A stretch of 64,000 nucleotides of DNA from Gemmatimonadaceae bacterium (GTDB lineage: Bacteria > Latescibacterota > UBA2968 > UBA8231): NCBI GenBank assembly GCA_026706075.1, contig JAPOZM010000088.1:62001-126000 (forward strand), written 5' to 3'. This document shows positions 19,662 through 28,901 of this stretch, one piece after another. Below the pieces are notes generated by a model. The model had not been told where the DNA came from. It ran no database searches and saw only the letters and a list, made by a program, of their open reading frames with translations. The position numbers and the translations under genes were made by a program. The first letter of the stretch is position 1, and every line of letters starts with the position of its first letter.

Positions 19662-19697
19662 AAGCCGAGCTCTCCCCGATCACTCCCGGGCGCTCCG

Positions 19698-19725
19698 TTG
19701 ACGACACGGTCTCGGCCGCTATATT
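19698..19725 (+). promoter_or_regulatory. sigma70-like promoter for cysM-JAMM(-cysO)
   Basis: TTGACG - 16 bp - TATATT. Confidence 0.55.
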
Positions 19726-19857
19726 CGCCCGCCCTCGCGGACCCGGGTCCAAGGCCCCAGGGCTCGACTCGGCGTTTGGGCGGGCAGCCCGGGGCCTCCT
19801 GAACCGGGCATTCCCCGCCACCAAGCCATGCAGGACCCCTGGAAGGAGGTGGATCCG

Positions 19858-20811
19858 GTGACCGCCCTCCCCGGCGAACTCGGCATCGTCGACCAGATCG
19901 GCAACACCCCTTTGCTGCGGCTGCCCGGCGTCGGTGTCCCATCTCAAGTCTCCGTGTACGCCAAGCTGGAGTTCTTCAACCCGGGCGGGTCGGTCAAGGA
20001 TCGGCCGGCGCGGCGGATGATTCTGGAGGGGATCGCCTCGGGCGCTCTCGGTCCGGGCAAGGTGATCCTCGACTCGACATCGGGAAACACCGGTATCGCC
20101 TATGCGATGATCGGCGCCGCCCTCGGGTACCCGGTGAAGCTGGCCATGCCCGCCAATGTGACGCGCGAGCGCAGCTCCATACTCGCCGCCTACGGAGCCC
20201 AGGTGGTCCTCACCGATCCGGCGGAAGGCTCCGACGGGGCGATTCTGGAGGCTCGCCGGATCCAGGCGGAAGATGCGGAGCGCTACTTCAAGCCCGATCA
20301 GTACAACAATCCGGCCAACTGGTGGGCTCACCGCGATTCGACGGCCCGGGAGATCTGGAGACAGACCGGGGGGGACGTCACCCACCTGGTGGCTACCATG
20401 GGGACCAGCGGGACGGTGATGGGGACGGGGCGCGGGCTGAAGGCGCGCAACCCGGAGATCACGGTCATCGGAGTGGAGCCCTCCGACGCCTTTCATGGAA
20501 TCGAGGGGCTGAAACACATGGACAGCTCGATCGTCCCAGGGATCTACGACGAGTCCTTTCTCGACTCGAAGATCGGTGTCGACACGGATGACGCCTACGA
20601 GGCTGCGCTGCGCCTTTCCCGCGAGCTCGGAGTCCTCGTCGGCCAGTCCTCGGGCGCCGCCTACGAGGCTGCCCTAGGAGTGGCCAGAGAGCTGTCCCGC
20701 GGTACGGTGGTGACCATCTTCTGTGATGGAGGAGACAAGTACATGACGACCCCGATGTGGCGTGAGCTTCTCGAGGAACGGGGAGTCTCGGGGAGCGCGA
20801 GCAGATGCTGA
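19858..20811 (+). CDS. cysM: PLP-dependent cysteine synthase, CysM/CysK family
   Basis: IGNTPLLRL, KLEFFNPGGSVKDRPARRMI (PLP Lys), STSGNTGIAYAM, TMGTSGTVMGTGR. GTG 19858 is preceded by AAGGAGGT; ATG 19828 also possible. Confidence 0.93.
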   Translation: MTALPGELGIVDQIGNTPLLRLPGVGVPSQVSVYAKLEFFNPGGSVKDRPARRMILEGIASGALGPGKVILDSTSGNTGIAYAMIGAALGYPVKLAMPANVTRERSSILAAYGAQVVLTDPAEGSDGAILEARRIQAEDAERYFKPDQYNNPANWWAHRDSTAREIWRQTGGDVTHLVATMGTSGTVMGTGRGLKARNPEITVIGVEPSDAFHGIEGLKHMDSSIVPGIYDESFLDSKIGVDTDDAYEAALRLSRELGVLVGQSSGAAYEAALGVARELSRGTVVTIFCDGGDKYMTTPMWRELLEERGVSGSASRC

Positions 20812-21272
20812 GGGTTTCGCGGGACCAGGTGCGGAGGATCTGCGAGCAGGCGATGGTGGAGTACCCCGCAGAATGCTGCGGGATCCTCACCTCCGAACCG
20901 GGGGGCCAAGCCATCGAGGTCCACCCCTGCCGCAATATCCAGGACGAGCTCCACGAGCGGGACCCATCGGAGTATCCCCGAGACTCGGGGACCGCCTATT
21001 TCATCGACCCTGGAGAGCTATTCCGCATCGTCCGCGCCGCGGAGAGGGCGGGACGACGGGTCGCCGCCTTCTACCACTCCCACATCGACTGCGATGCCTA
21101 CTTCTCCGAAGAGGACAAGGCGAGGGCCATGGCCTGGGATGAGCCCGCCTATCCCGACGCCGTGTACCTGGTGATCTCCGTCCATGCCGACGGGGTGCGC
21201 GGAGGCAGAGGCTTCGCCTGGGATCCGCGGCGATCCGACTTCGCCGAGGTAGAGGTGCAGTTCCCGATGTGA
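20805..21272 (+). CDS. M67-family JAMM/MPN+ metalloprotease (Mec+-like)
   Basis: JAMM motif HSHIDCDAYFSEED (HxH-x7-SxxD) with upstream Glu in PAECCG; start overlaps the cysM stop. Confidence 0.92.
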   Translation: MLRVSRDQVRRICEQAMVEYPAECCGILTSEPGGQAIEVHPCRNIQDELHERDPSEYPRDSGTAYFIDPGELFRIVRAAERAGRRVAAFYHSHIDCDAYFSEEDKARAMAWDEPAYPDAVYLVISVHADGVRGGRGFAWDPRRSDFAEVEVQFPM

Positions 21273-21432
21273 GTGCTTGCAGCTCCGGACCATCGGGTTC
21301 CGGTTTAGCGATTGGATCTTCCGGCGGCTATACTTGCTGGGAGCCAGGGCTCGGGTCGGACGAACTCGCCGGCTCCGCCCGTGCCTATCCGTGGAGTCCC
21401 CAAGCGCAGTTCCCCTCTGGAGGAGTCTGGAG

Positions 21433-21723
21433 ATGCCCGTAACCGTTCACGTGCCAACCCCTCTCCGCAAGCTCACGGGAAACCAGGCCGATGTGCAGAT
21501 CGAGGCCGGTTCGGTGTCGGAGCTGGTCGACAGCCTTGAGGCTTCCCATGCGGGAATCAAGGAGAAGCTGGTCGACGAGGAGGGGGAGATTCGACGCTAC
21601 GTCAATATCTATGTCAACGAGGAGGACATCCGCTTTCTGGACGGCAAGGAGACGATTCTGGCGGACGGAGACAGCGTATCGATCGTGCCCGCCATCGCCG
21701 GCGGTCTCCGAACTGGAGTCTGA
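21433..21723 (+). CDS. ThiS/MoaD-like sulfur carrier (CysO-like) with C-terminal extension after GG
   Basis: MPVTVHVPTPLRKLTG...NEEDIRFLDGKETILADGDSVSIVPAIAGG-LRTGV. Confidence 0.9.
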   Translation: MPVTVHVPTPLRKLTGNQADVQIEAGSVSELVDSLEASHAGIKEKLVDEEGEIRRYVNIYVNEEDIRFLDGKETILADGDSVSIVPAIAGGLRTGV

Positions 21724-21792
21724 TCCGGGCAGTACTTCGGGTCCGAGGCCGCGGCTGGCTTCGGGTCCGACCGAGCGGGAGCGCCCGCCGCG

Positions 21793-22047
21793 TCAGCCGA
21801 GGTTCTTGACGTGCCGGGTGAGGCGCGACTTGTGGCGGGCCCCCGTGTTGGCCTGCAACACCCCCTTGCGGACGGTGCGGTCAATCACCGAAATGGCGGC
21901 AGACAGAGCCTCCTGCCCTGCCTGAGCATCCGGCGCCTGACGTACTCGCTTGACGGCGGTGCGCATCGTCGAAAGGACGCTGCGGTTCCGAAGCCGCCGC
22001 TGACGGGACTTTCGCAGGCTCTTCTTCGCTGACTTGAGGGCCGGCAA
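21793..22047 (-). CDS. rpsT: 30S ribosomal protein S20 (bS20)
   Basis: MPALKSAKKSLRKSRQRRLRNRSVLSTMRTAVKRV...GVLQANTGARHKSRLTRHV. Confidence 0.95.
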   Translation of the reverse strand: MPALKSAKKSLRKSRQRRLRNRSVLSTMRTAVKRVRQAPDAQAGQEALSAAISVIDRTVRKGVLQANTGARHKSRLTRHVKNLG

Positions 22048-22280
22048 GGGGCTCTCCTCTCTGTTGTCGGCAAGGCCCGACTCTTGGGAGTCGATGGCCC
22101 GGCCATCTACTACCTGCTAAGCCGCGGAAGGCGCGTGAAACACACCCCTTCCCTCGGGAACTTGGCGCTGAGTCCCCAAGCAGGTCCAATCTGTCAAAGA
22201 TACCTGGCGGCGGGTATGCCGGCAACTCGGCTCCCCCCCGGGACTGGTCGAAGCGAAAGCGCCTGGCTATCATAGGGCTG

Positions 22281-22979
22281 GTGCCGCCGTGGTCGCCAGC
22301 GACTCTCCCCTGCAGGAGACCAAGTGAATACCTCGTGTCTGCTCCGACCCCCTTGACTGTGCCCTCCTCCAGGGAGTCCTTCGGGCTTGGACAGGTGGCC
22401 GGTGTCCTTCTCGCCGCCGGTCGTTCCCGTCGCATGGGGCGCCCCAAGCAGTTGCTGCCAATCGACGGCATCACCATGATCGAGGCCGTCATCACCCGTG
22501 TCCGCCCCCATGTCGATCATCTGGTCGTGGTCATTGGTCACGCCGCCGAGGAAGTCGCACCCCTCCTTCGCCCCCACGGGGTGAGGGTGGCGGTCAACGA
22601 GGAGGTCGACCGGGGCATGCTCGGCTCGGTGAAGTGCGGATTGAGAGCCGCCGGAACCCGTTGTCGGGGCTACCTGTTCTGTCTTGGAGATCAACCGGGC
22701 CTGACCGACTCCGTTGTGCAGGCCGTCCTCACCGCCGCTGCCTCTTCGGAAAAAGGGATCGTTATCCCCAGCTACTCCGGCCGGCGCGGACACCCGGTAT
22801 ACCTCTCCCGACGCTACTACCACGAGATCCTGGGACTGGATGAGCGCTCGGGCCTCAACGCCCTGACCGGTTCCCGGCCGTCCGACACGCTGGAAGTGCC
22901 CGTGGCCGATCCGGCCGTGCTGGAAGACGTGGATACCCCCGCCGACTATGCCCGCATGCTGGACGCCGGAGCCTCCTGA
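22281..22979 (+). CDS. Molybdenum cofactor nucleotidyltransferase-like (MobA-like NTP transferase)
   Basis: VAGVLLAAGRSRRMGRPKQLLPI; CLGDQPGLTDSVV. True start likely within the first 45 codons. Confidence 0.87.
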   Translation: MPPWSPATLPCRRPSEYLVSAPTPLTVPSSRESFGLGQVAGVLLAAGRSRRMGRPKQLLPIDGITMIEAVITRVRPHVDHLVVVIGHAAEEVAPLLRPHGVRVAVNEEVDRGMLGSVKCGLRAAGTRCRGYLFCLGDQPGLTDSVVQAVLTAAASSEKGIVIPSYSGRRGHPVYLSRRYYHEILGLDERSGLNALTGSRPSDTLEVPVADPAVLEDVDTPADYARMLDAGAS

Positions 22980-22982
22980 TCG

Positions 22983-24044
22983 ATGGAAGACCCGATCCAC
23001 ACCCTGAACGGCCTGCTCTCGGCAGGAAGACCGGTGGCGCTCTCGTCACTGATCGAGAGCAGCGGCTCCATCCCGATGAGCGAGCGCGCCAAGATGATCG
23101 TCGACGCCGGGGGACGAGCCCATGGGACGATCGGCGGCGGCTGCCTGGAGGCCGAGATCCACACCGTGGCGCGGGATGTCCTCGCCTCCGGCAGGCCGCA
23201 GGCGACGGACTACACCATGACGGAGAAGCAGGCCGGCGAGCACGGCCTCAATTGCGGCGGCACGGTCCGCATCTACACCGAGCGGATCGCACCGGATGCC
23301 GGAGAGCTCTTCGGCGAGGTCGCCGCCGCCAGGGCTGGCCGGTCCCCATGCGTCCTCGTGACCGGTCTCGGTGAGCAGGGCCGGGCGCTCCTGCACCACG
23401 ACGGCCGCAGGCGAGGGGATCTGGCCACCGTGGGGGAGGAACGACTTTCCTCCTGGGCGCGGATGGCCCTGGAGCGGGAGCGTTCCAGTCTGCAGAGCGC
23501 GGGAGCAGGGGAGTTCTTCGTCGAGCCCTTCACCCCGCCGCCGATGCTCTTCGTCTTCGGAGGGGGACATGTGGGCGGACAGATCGGACGCCTGGCGAAA
23601 AACGCCGGCTTCCATGTCGTCATCGTCGACGACCGCCCGTACTTCGCCAACCACGAGCGCCATCCCGAGGTGGACGAATGCGTGGCCGACGACGTCGAGG
23701 CAGTGTTCTCCCGGCTGCCGGTGGATGACCAGATCTACATCGTCGCCGCCACGCGCGGGCACCAGCACGACGAGATCGTGGTGGAGAATGCCATCTCCCG
23801 AAAGGCGCGCTACATCGGCATGCTCGGCAGCGAGCGCAAGAAGTTGATTCTCTGGCAGCGGATCGAGGCCCGGGGCGGCAGCCGTGAGCGGCTGGAGGAG
23901 GTCTACTCGCCCGTGGGCCTGGACATCGGCGCCGACACGCCCGAGGAGATCGCCGTCAGCGTGGTGGCAGAGTTGATCCAGGTCCGCAGGAGCGACCGCC
24001 GCAAGCGGTGGAAGACCAAGCGGACCAAAGCCGTGACGGCATGA
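22983..24044 (+). CDS. xdhC: XdhC/CoxF family protein
   Basis: ALSSLIESSGSIPMSERAKMIVDAGGRAHGTIGGGCLEAEI; FVFGGGHVGGQIGRLAKNAGFHVVIVDDRPYFANHERHP; GMLGSERKK. Confidence 0.92.
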   Translation: MEDPIHTLNGLLSAGRPVALSSLIESSGSIPMSERAKMIVDAGGRAHGTIGGGCLEAEIHTVARDVLASGRPQATDYTMTEKQAGEHGLNCGGTVRIYTERIAPDAGELFGEVAAARAGRSPCVLVTGLGEQGRALLHHDGRRRGDLATVGEERLSSWARMALERERSSLQSAGAGEFFVEPFTPPPMLFVFGGGHVGGQIGRLAKNAGFHVVIVDDRPYFANHERHPEVDECVADDVEAVFSRLPVDDQIYIVAATRGHQHDEIVVENAISRKARYIGMLGSERKKLILWQRIEARGGSRERLEEVYSPVGLDIGADTPEEIAVSVVAELIQVRRSDRRKRWKTKRTKAVTA

Positions 24045-25111
24045 CCGCGTCCGATCCGGCCCGCGTTGATGGGGGAGGAGCGGGGCTCCGCTACGCCGCC
24101 GCCGCCTGCCAGGTCGATCAGCCCAACCCGGTGGACCGCGCCGGTATCGCGGCCAACACGGCCCGTATGCTCGAGATGATCGACATGGCCGTCGAGGCCT
24201 ACAGCCCCTTCTGGGACATTCGCCTCTTCGCCTTTCCCGAGTTCGCCCACGCCGCTCCCATCTATCCCACGGCCCGTGCCCTGCACCGGCAACTCGCCCT
24301 GCCGATCCCCAACGAGCACACCGAGCGTTACCTGGCCAAGGCGCAAGAGCTCGGGGTCTACATCCAGACCGGGTCCTTCATCGAGCAGGACGACCGTTGG
24401 CCCGGCAAGGTCTTCAACACTACCTGCCTCGTCGGGCCCCAGGGTCTGCTGCTGAAGTACCGCAAGGTGAACCCCTGGCTCCCCTGGGAGGTGCACACGA
24501 GCCCGCACGACCTGGAGGGATACGAGGAGGAGCTCTTTCCGGTGGCGCGGACCCCGATCGGCAACATCGGGGTCGCCATCTGCTACGACTGGCTCTTCCC
24601 AGAGCCTCTCCGGCAGCTCGCCGCGAACGGGGCCGAGGTTCTGATCCGGGTTTCCGCCTACATGGATCCATGGGGGGCCACCGTGCCCATGGACTGGTGG
24701 ACCACGGTCAACCGATGCCGGGCCCTGGAGAACACCGCCTGCGTGGTCGCCTCCAACCAGGGGGCTTCGCTCTCCCACTATCCTCCCTTCTCCTGGCCGG
24801 GGGGCAGCATGGTCGTCGACTACGATGGCCGGATCCTCGCGCAGGCCGACCCGGGCCCGGGGGAGAAGATCGTCGTCGCTCCCATCGACATCGGCACCCT
24901 CCGCCACGAGCGGAACCGGCGGCGGGGACACGACATGCTCGCCCACCTGCGTACCGAGGCTTACCCGCTCTATCGGGAGTCGGTCTATCCCCCCGGACGG
25001 CGGAACGCTTCCGCGAACCACACCACGTCGGCCAACGAAGAGGGCATCGAGCAGGCCAGGCGGCGTCTCTCGGATCTCGGGGCCCGGGCACACGGCGAAC
25101 CGGCGGAGTAG
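24041..25111 (+). CDS. Carbon-nitrogen hydrolase (nitrilase superfamily)
   Basis: FPEFAHA, LKYRKVNPWL, VAICYDWLFPEPLRQLAANGAEVL (E-K-C triad). ATGA overlap with xdhC stop. Confidence 0.9.
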   Translation: MTASDPARVDGGGAGLRYAAAACQVDQPNPVDRAGIAANTARMLEMIDMAVEAYSPFWDIRLFAFPEFAHAAPIYPTARALHRQLALPIPNEHTERYLAKAQELGVYIQTGSFIEQDDRWPGKVFNTTCLVGPQGLLLKYRKVNPWLPWEVHTSPHDLEGYEEELFPVARTPIGNIGVAICYDWLFPEPLRQLAANGAEVLIRVSAYMDPWGATVPMDWWTTVNRCRALENTACVVASNQGASLSHYPPFSWPGGSMVVDYDGRILAQADPGPGEKIVVAPIDIGTLRHERNRRRGHDMLAHLRTEAYPLYRESVYPPGRRNASANHTTSANEEGIEQARRRLSDLGARAHGEPAE

Positions 25112-25237
25112 GAGGCGCCATCCCTCAGGCATGGCCGCGGGTCCGTATGCCATGCCGATTCCCCTCCGGGGCCGGAGACCGGCGCCGAAGCCGGAAGCGA
25201 TTCCGCAAGCCTCGGGATTCTCGAAGGGACCGGCGGA

Positions 25238-25960
25238 GTGGTGAAGCGGTACTCCCGGAAGCAGGTCGCCCGTACCCTGGCCAAGTACGATCTCGACGAG
25301 GTGGAGATCGTGCTTCGCCCGGACCTCCGCCTGCGGATGATGCAGACCGCCGACGCCTATGCCCTCCTCGACGACCTGATCGACCGTGACGCCGGGGACC
25401 GGGGCTCGACGAGGTTCCCTTACTGGGCCGAGACCTGGCCCTCGGCGGTGGGGCTCGCGCGCTGGTTCGCCGGGCCGGATGCACCGGCCGCCGACCTGGC
25501 CTGCGAGCTGGGTTGCGGAACCGGCCTTGTGGGCGTGGCCCTGGCGCGGATGGGGTGGCGGATCCGAGCCACCGACTACGTGGAGGACGCCCTCCTCTTC
25601 GCAACTCACAACGCGAGCCGGAACGGCGCAGGCGCCCGGCACAGCGTCTCCTACCTGGACTGGCGTCACCCCGTGGGGGCTCCCCACCGATGGCTGGTGG
25701 GCTCGGATCTCGCCTACGAGAAGAGCCTCCACCCCCAACTCGAACGGACGGTTCGCGCCCTGCTCCAGCCCGGTGGACGACTGGTCCTGAGCGATCCCGG
25801 GCGTCCGGCGGCGCGGCCGTTGTTGGATACCCTGGAGGGCGCCGGGTTCCGGCATCGGGTCGAGTCGATCGAGGTGGATTGGAAGGGGGTGGCGCAGAGC
25901 ATCGACATCCACCTCTTCACCCGGCCGCCGGACGGGGGATCTCAGCCGCACAGGACCTGA
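25238..25960 (+). CDS. SAM-dependent methyltransferase, lysine-methyltransferase-like
   Basis: PYWAETWPSAVGLARWF...LACELGCGTGLVGVALARMGWRIRATDYVEDALLFATHNASRNG. Confidence 0.85.
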   Translation: MVKRYSRKQVARTLAKYDLDEVEIVLRPDLRLRMMQTADAYALLDDLIDRDAGDRGSTRFPYWAETWPSAVGLARWFAGPDAPAADLACELGCGTGLVGVALARMGWRIRATDYVEDALLFATHNASRNGAGARHSVSYLDWRHPVGAPHRWLVGSDLAYEKSLHPQLERTVRALLQPGGRLVLSDPGRPAARPLLDTLEGAGFRHRVESIEVDWKGVAQSIDIHLFTRPPDGGSQPHRT

Positions 25961-26877
25961 AGGTGGGCGACTACCGAAGTGGCGGTCGCTTCCAGGTCAT
26001 ACCCCCCCTCGAGCAGACTGACGAGGCGTCCTTGGCACAGGTCCCGGGCCAGGGAGACGCACTCCTCGGTGAGCCCCGCGAAGCCCTCCCGGGTCATCAG
26101 CATCCCCCCAAGGGGGTCGGAGGCATGGGCATCGAATCCCGCCGACAGGAGCAGGAAGCCCGGCTCGAAGCGCTCGAGGGCCGGGCGCAGACGCTCCCGG
26201 AAGATGCGCCGGTACCCACGGTCTCCGGCGCCGGCCGGCAGGGGCGCGTTCAGCGTGGTTCCCTCCCCTTCACCGGCCCCGGTCTCCTCGACATGGCCGG
26301 TGAAGGGGTAGTGATTCTGCTGGTGGACGCTGAAGTAGAACACGGACCCGTCTTCGTAGAAGCTGTTCTGGGTCCCGTTGCCGTGATGCACGTCCCAGTC
26401 GACGATGCCGACGCGCTCGACGCCGTGCCGGGCCCGGAGGTGGCGGGCGGCCACGGCGACATGGTTGAAGAAGCAGAAGCCCATGGCCTGGTCCCGCTCC
26501 GCGTGGTGTCCGGGAGGCCGGTGCAGGCAGAAGGCGTTGGCGGCAGCGCCGGAAAGGACGGCATCGACGGCGGCGAGGCCCGCGCCACTGGCCAGCAGGG
26601 CCGCGTCGAAGGTCGAGGGACCGATGGCGGTGTCGGGGGTGGCGGCGAGAAGGCGTCCGGACCCCGAGGCCCGGCGGATGAACTCCACGTGCTCCGGGGA
26701 GTGGTTGGCCTCCACGGCCTCGACGGGAGCCCGGGCCGGTCGGGAGTGGACAAGCCCTGGCAGCTGCACGCTCTCCAGCTCCTCCAGGACCGCCTCCAGC
26801 CGTTGAGGACGCTCCGGATGGCCGGGCCCCATCTCGTGCTCGAGGCAGCCCTCGTGAGTCAGCAGCAGGGTCGCCAC
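25942..26877 (-). CDS. Histone deacetylase-family (AcuC/APAH-like) amidohydrolase
   Basis: GPGHPERPQRLEAVLEEL, RPPGHHAERDQAMGFCFFNHVAVAA, VGIVDWDVHHGNGTQ. Likely GTG start. Confidence 0.93.
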   Translation of the reverse strand: MATLLLTHEGCLEHEMGPGHPERPQRLEAVLEELESVQLPGLVHSRPARAPVEAVEANHSPEHVEFIRRASGSGRLLAATPDTAIGPSTFDAALLASGAGLAAVDAVLSGAAANAFCLHRPPGHHAERDQAMGFCFFNHVAVAARHLRARHGVERVGIVDWDVHHGNGTQNSFYEDGSVFYFSVHQQNHYPFTGHVEETGAGEGEGTTLNAPLPAGAGDRGYRRIFRERLRPALERFEPGFLLLSAGFDAHASDPLGGMLMTREGFAGLTEECVSLARDLCQGRLVSLLEGGYDLEATATSVVAHLQVLCG

Positions 26878-26878
26878 T

Positions 26879-27435
26879 TCAGGCCGCCCCGGCGAGGCGG
26901 ATCGCCTCGGAGCCGAGGACACGGATATCCTCGGCGATCTCCGTTGCCTGCAGATCGGCGACGGTACACCAGCGGAAGCGACCTGCCTCGCGCCGGTCGA
27001 TGCGCGGCTCCGTGTCATCCGCGCTCCGGGCGACATAGATCAGATCGATGTGCTGGTGACCCGGCTCGATGTCTTCCAGGAGGATGCACCAGGGCGAGTG
27101 CAGGACCCGCACCGACCCCAGCACTCCGGCCGAGCGGCCCGTGTCCACCAGTTCGACGGTCAGCCCGCACTCCTCGAGGACTTCACGGAGGGCCGCCGCC
27201 TCGGGCAACTCCCCGGAATCGATATGGCCTCCGGGCGGAAGCCAGGCTCCCATCTTGTTGTGCCACAGCAGAAGGGTCCGCTGTCCCCGGACCACGAAGG
27301 TGGTGGCCGTGAAGTCTCTCGTGGGCTCGCTCGGAACGGAAGAGGGCGGCAAGGCATCTCCGTGGGTAAGGGGTGCGGTGCCCGAATCTACTTGAGGCGG
27401 GTGCGGCGGCAACCTCGGCGTCGGCGATCGGGGCA
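26879..27435 (-). CDS. NUDIX hydrolase
   Basis: Nudix box GGHIDSGELPEAAALREVLEECGL. Start approximate. Confidence 0.87.
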
Positions 27436-27568
27436 TCCGCCCCCCGGGAGCTCGGCCGGCTTCCGAAGGTTGGCCGCCTCGCCTATTTTTCCCGTGGCCG
27501 GGCATCCCGCCCGGAATGTCACTGGCCCGCAGGATTCGAGACGGCAGCGAAGACGGAGACGGCAGCCC

Positions 27569-28807
27569 ATGGCAACGGAAGTGGTCATGCCCAAGCTGGG
27601 CCTGACGATGGAGCGGGGCACCATCGGCAGTTGGCTGAAGGGCGTCGGCGATCCGGTAGATCGCGGGGAGCCGCTACTGGAGGTGGTCACCGACAAGGTG
27701 ACGATGGAGGTCGAGGCGCAGGCCTCCGGCGTGCTGCGGCGGATCCTCGTGCCCGAGGGCGAGGAGGTGGAGGTAGCGACGCCGATCGCCTTGATCGCGG
27801 CCCCTGAGGAGGATCTCTCCGCTTACGGGGCCGCCCCGGAGTCCCCGGCGGCCCCACCCCGCCCGGACCCGACCCCGGCGCCGCTCCCGGAGGCTGCCCC
27901 CCAGAGCCCCGCCGCCCGACCGGAGCGGGTGGCCGCCTCCGGGGGTGGTCCCGTGCCACCCGCCCCCGAGGTTGGCGGGCGACCGCACCGGGCTTCGCCC
28001 AAGGCCCGCAGACTGGCTGCCGAGAGGGGGATCGACCTGACGGCGGTCACCGGCAGCGGCCCGGGCGGGCGCGTCGTGAGCGCCGACGTGGAGGCCCATC
28101 GTCCGGCCCCGGCGGCGCCCTCTCCGGCCCCGCCGGGGGGGGAGTCGGTGGAGCTGACCCCGGCCCAGAGAGTCGCCGCCGAGCGTCTCACCGCCAGTTA
28201 CCAGCAGGCTCCTCACATCTACCTGGAGATGCAGGTTTCCGCCAACTGGCTCGTGATGTTGAGGCGCGGCCATCAGGCCGAGGGCCGCAGCATCTCCTAC
28301 AACGACCTGATCCTCAAGGCCGTCGCCGCCGCCCTCGTCGAGCATCCCCGCCTCAACGCCCACTTCGTCGATGGACGCCTGCAGCAGCACGCCAGCGTCG
28401 ATCTCGGAATCGCCACCGACACCGGGTCCGGCCTGCTGGTACCGGTGCTACGCGGGGCCCAGGACCTCGACATCGCCCAGATCGCCGCCGAGACCCGGCG
28501 CCTCACCGAGGCCGCACGCCAGGGGACGATCGGCCTGGACGACCTGCAGGGCGGCGGTTTCACCGTCTCCAATCTGGGCATGTTCGGTCTATCCCGGTTC
28601 ACGGCCATCATCAACCCCCCGCAGGTGGCCATCCTGGCGGTGGGCGCCATCGAACCGCGGGTCGTGGCGGTGGAAGCGGAGGCCATGGCCGTTCGGCCGG
28701 CCATGAGCCTCACCCTCTCGGCCGATCACCGAGCCGTCGACGGGGCCGCCGCCGCCCGCTTCCTGCAGCGCCTCCGCGAACTCCTCGAGTCCCCCGGCTC
28801 GCCTTGA
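27569..28807 (+). CDS. 2-oxoacid dehydrogenase E2 dihydrolipoamide acyltransferase
   Basis: Lipoyl domain EVVTDKVTMEVEA, E3-binding ASPKARRLAAERGIDLTAVTGSGPGGRV, catalytic SADHRAVDGA. Confidence 0.93.
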   Translation: MATEVVMPKLGLTMERGTIGSWLKGVGDPVDRGEPLLEVVTDKVTMEVEAQASGVLRRILVPEGEEVEVATPIALIAAPEEDLSAYGAAPESPAAPPRPDPTPAPLPEAAPQSPAARPERVAASGGGPVPPAPEVGGRPHRASPKARRLAAERGIDLTAVTGSGPGGRVVSADVEAHRPAPAAPSPAPPGGESVELTPAQRVAAERLTASYQQAPHIYLEMQVSANWLVMLRRGHQAEGRSISYNDLILKAVAAALVEHPRLNAHFVDGRLQQHASVDLGIATDTGSGLLVPVLRGAQDLDIAQIAAETRRLTEAARQGTIGLDDLQGGGFTVSNLGMFGLSRFTAIINPPQVAILAVGAIEPRVVAVEAEAMAVRPAMSLTLSADHRAVDGAAAARFLQRLRELLESPGSP

Positions 28808-28832
28808 CCTGGACAGGGGTGCCCGTTATCTT
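28804..28832 (+). promoter_or_regulatory. sigma70-like promoter for ftsH, -35 overlapping the E2 stop codon
   Basis: TTGACC - 17 bp - TATCTT; TGA stop is at 28805-28807. Confidence 0.6.
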
Positions 28833-28901
28833 CGCCCGATAGCCATAACTCATTTTTTTCCAATACGTTAGGAGACGCCTTCACCTCGGGCGTCAGGACT
28901 G

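Noticed and set aside
21305-21334. Possible promoter TTAGCG-18-TATACT before the CysO-like gene
   Set aside because: The -35 is weak; kept out of the feature list pending TSS data.
21737-21775. Two copies of CTTCGGGTCCGA in the cysO/rpsT spacer
   Set aside because: Only a 12-bp direct repeat pair; too short and isolated to call a functional repeat.
23903-25951. 682-aa minus-strand ORF
   Set aside because: Antisense to xdhC, nitrilase and methyltransferase genes with good motifs.
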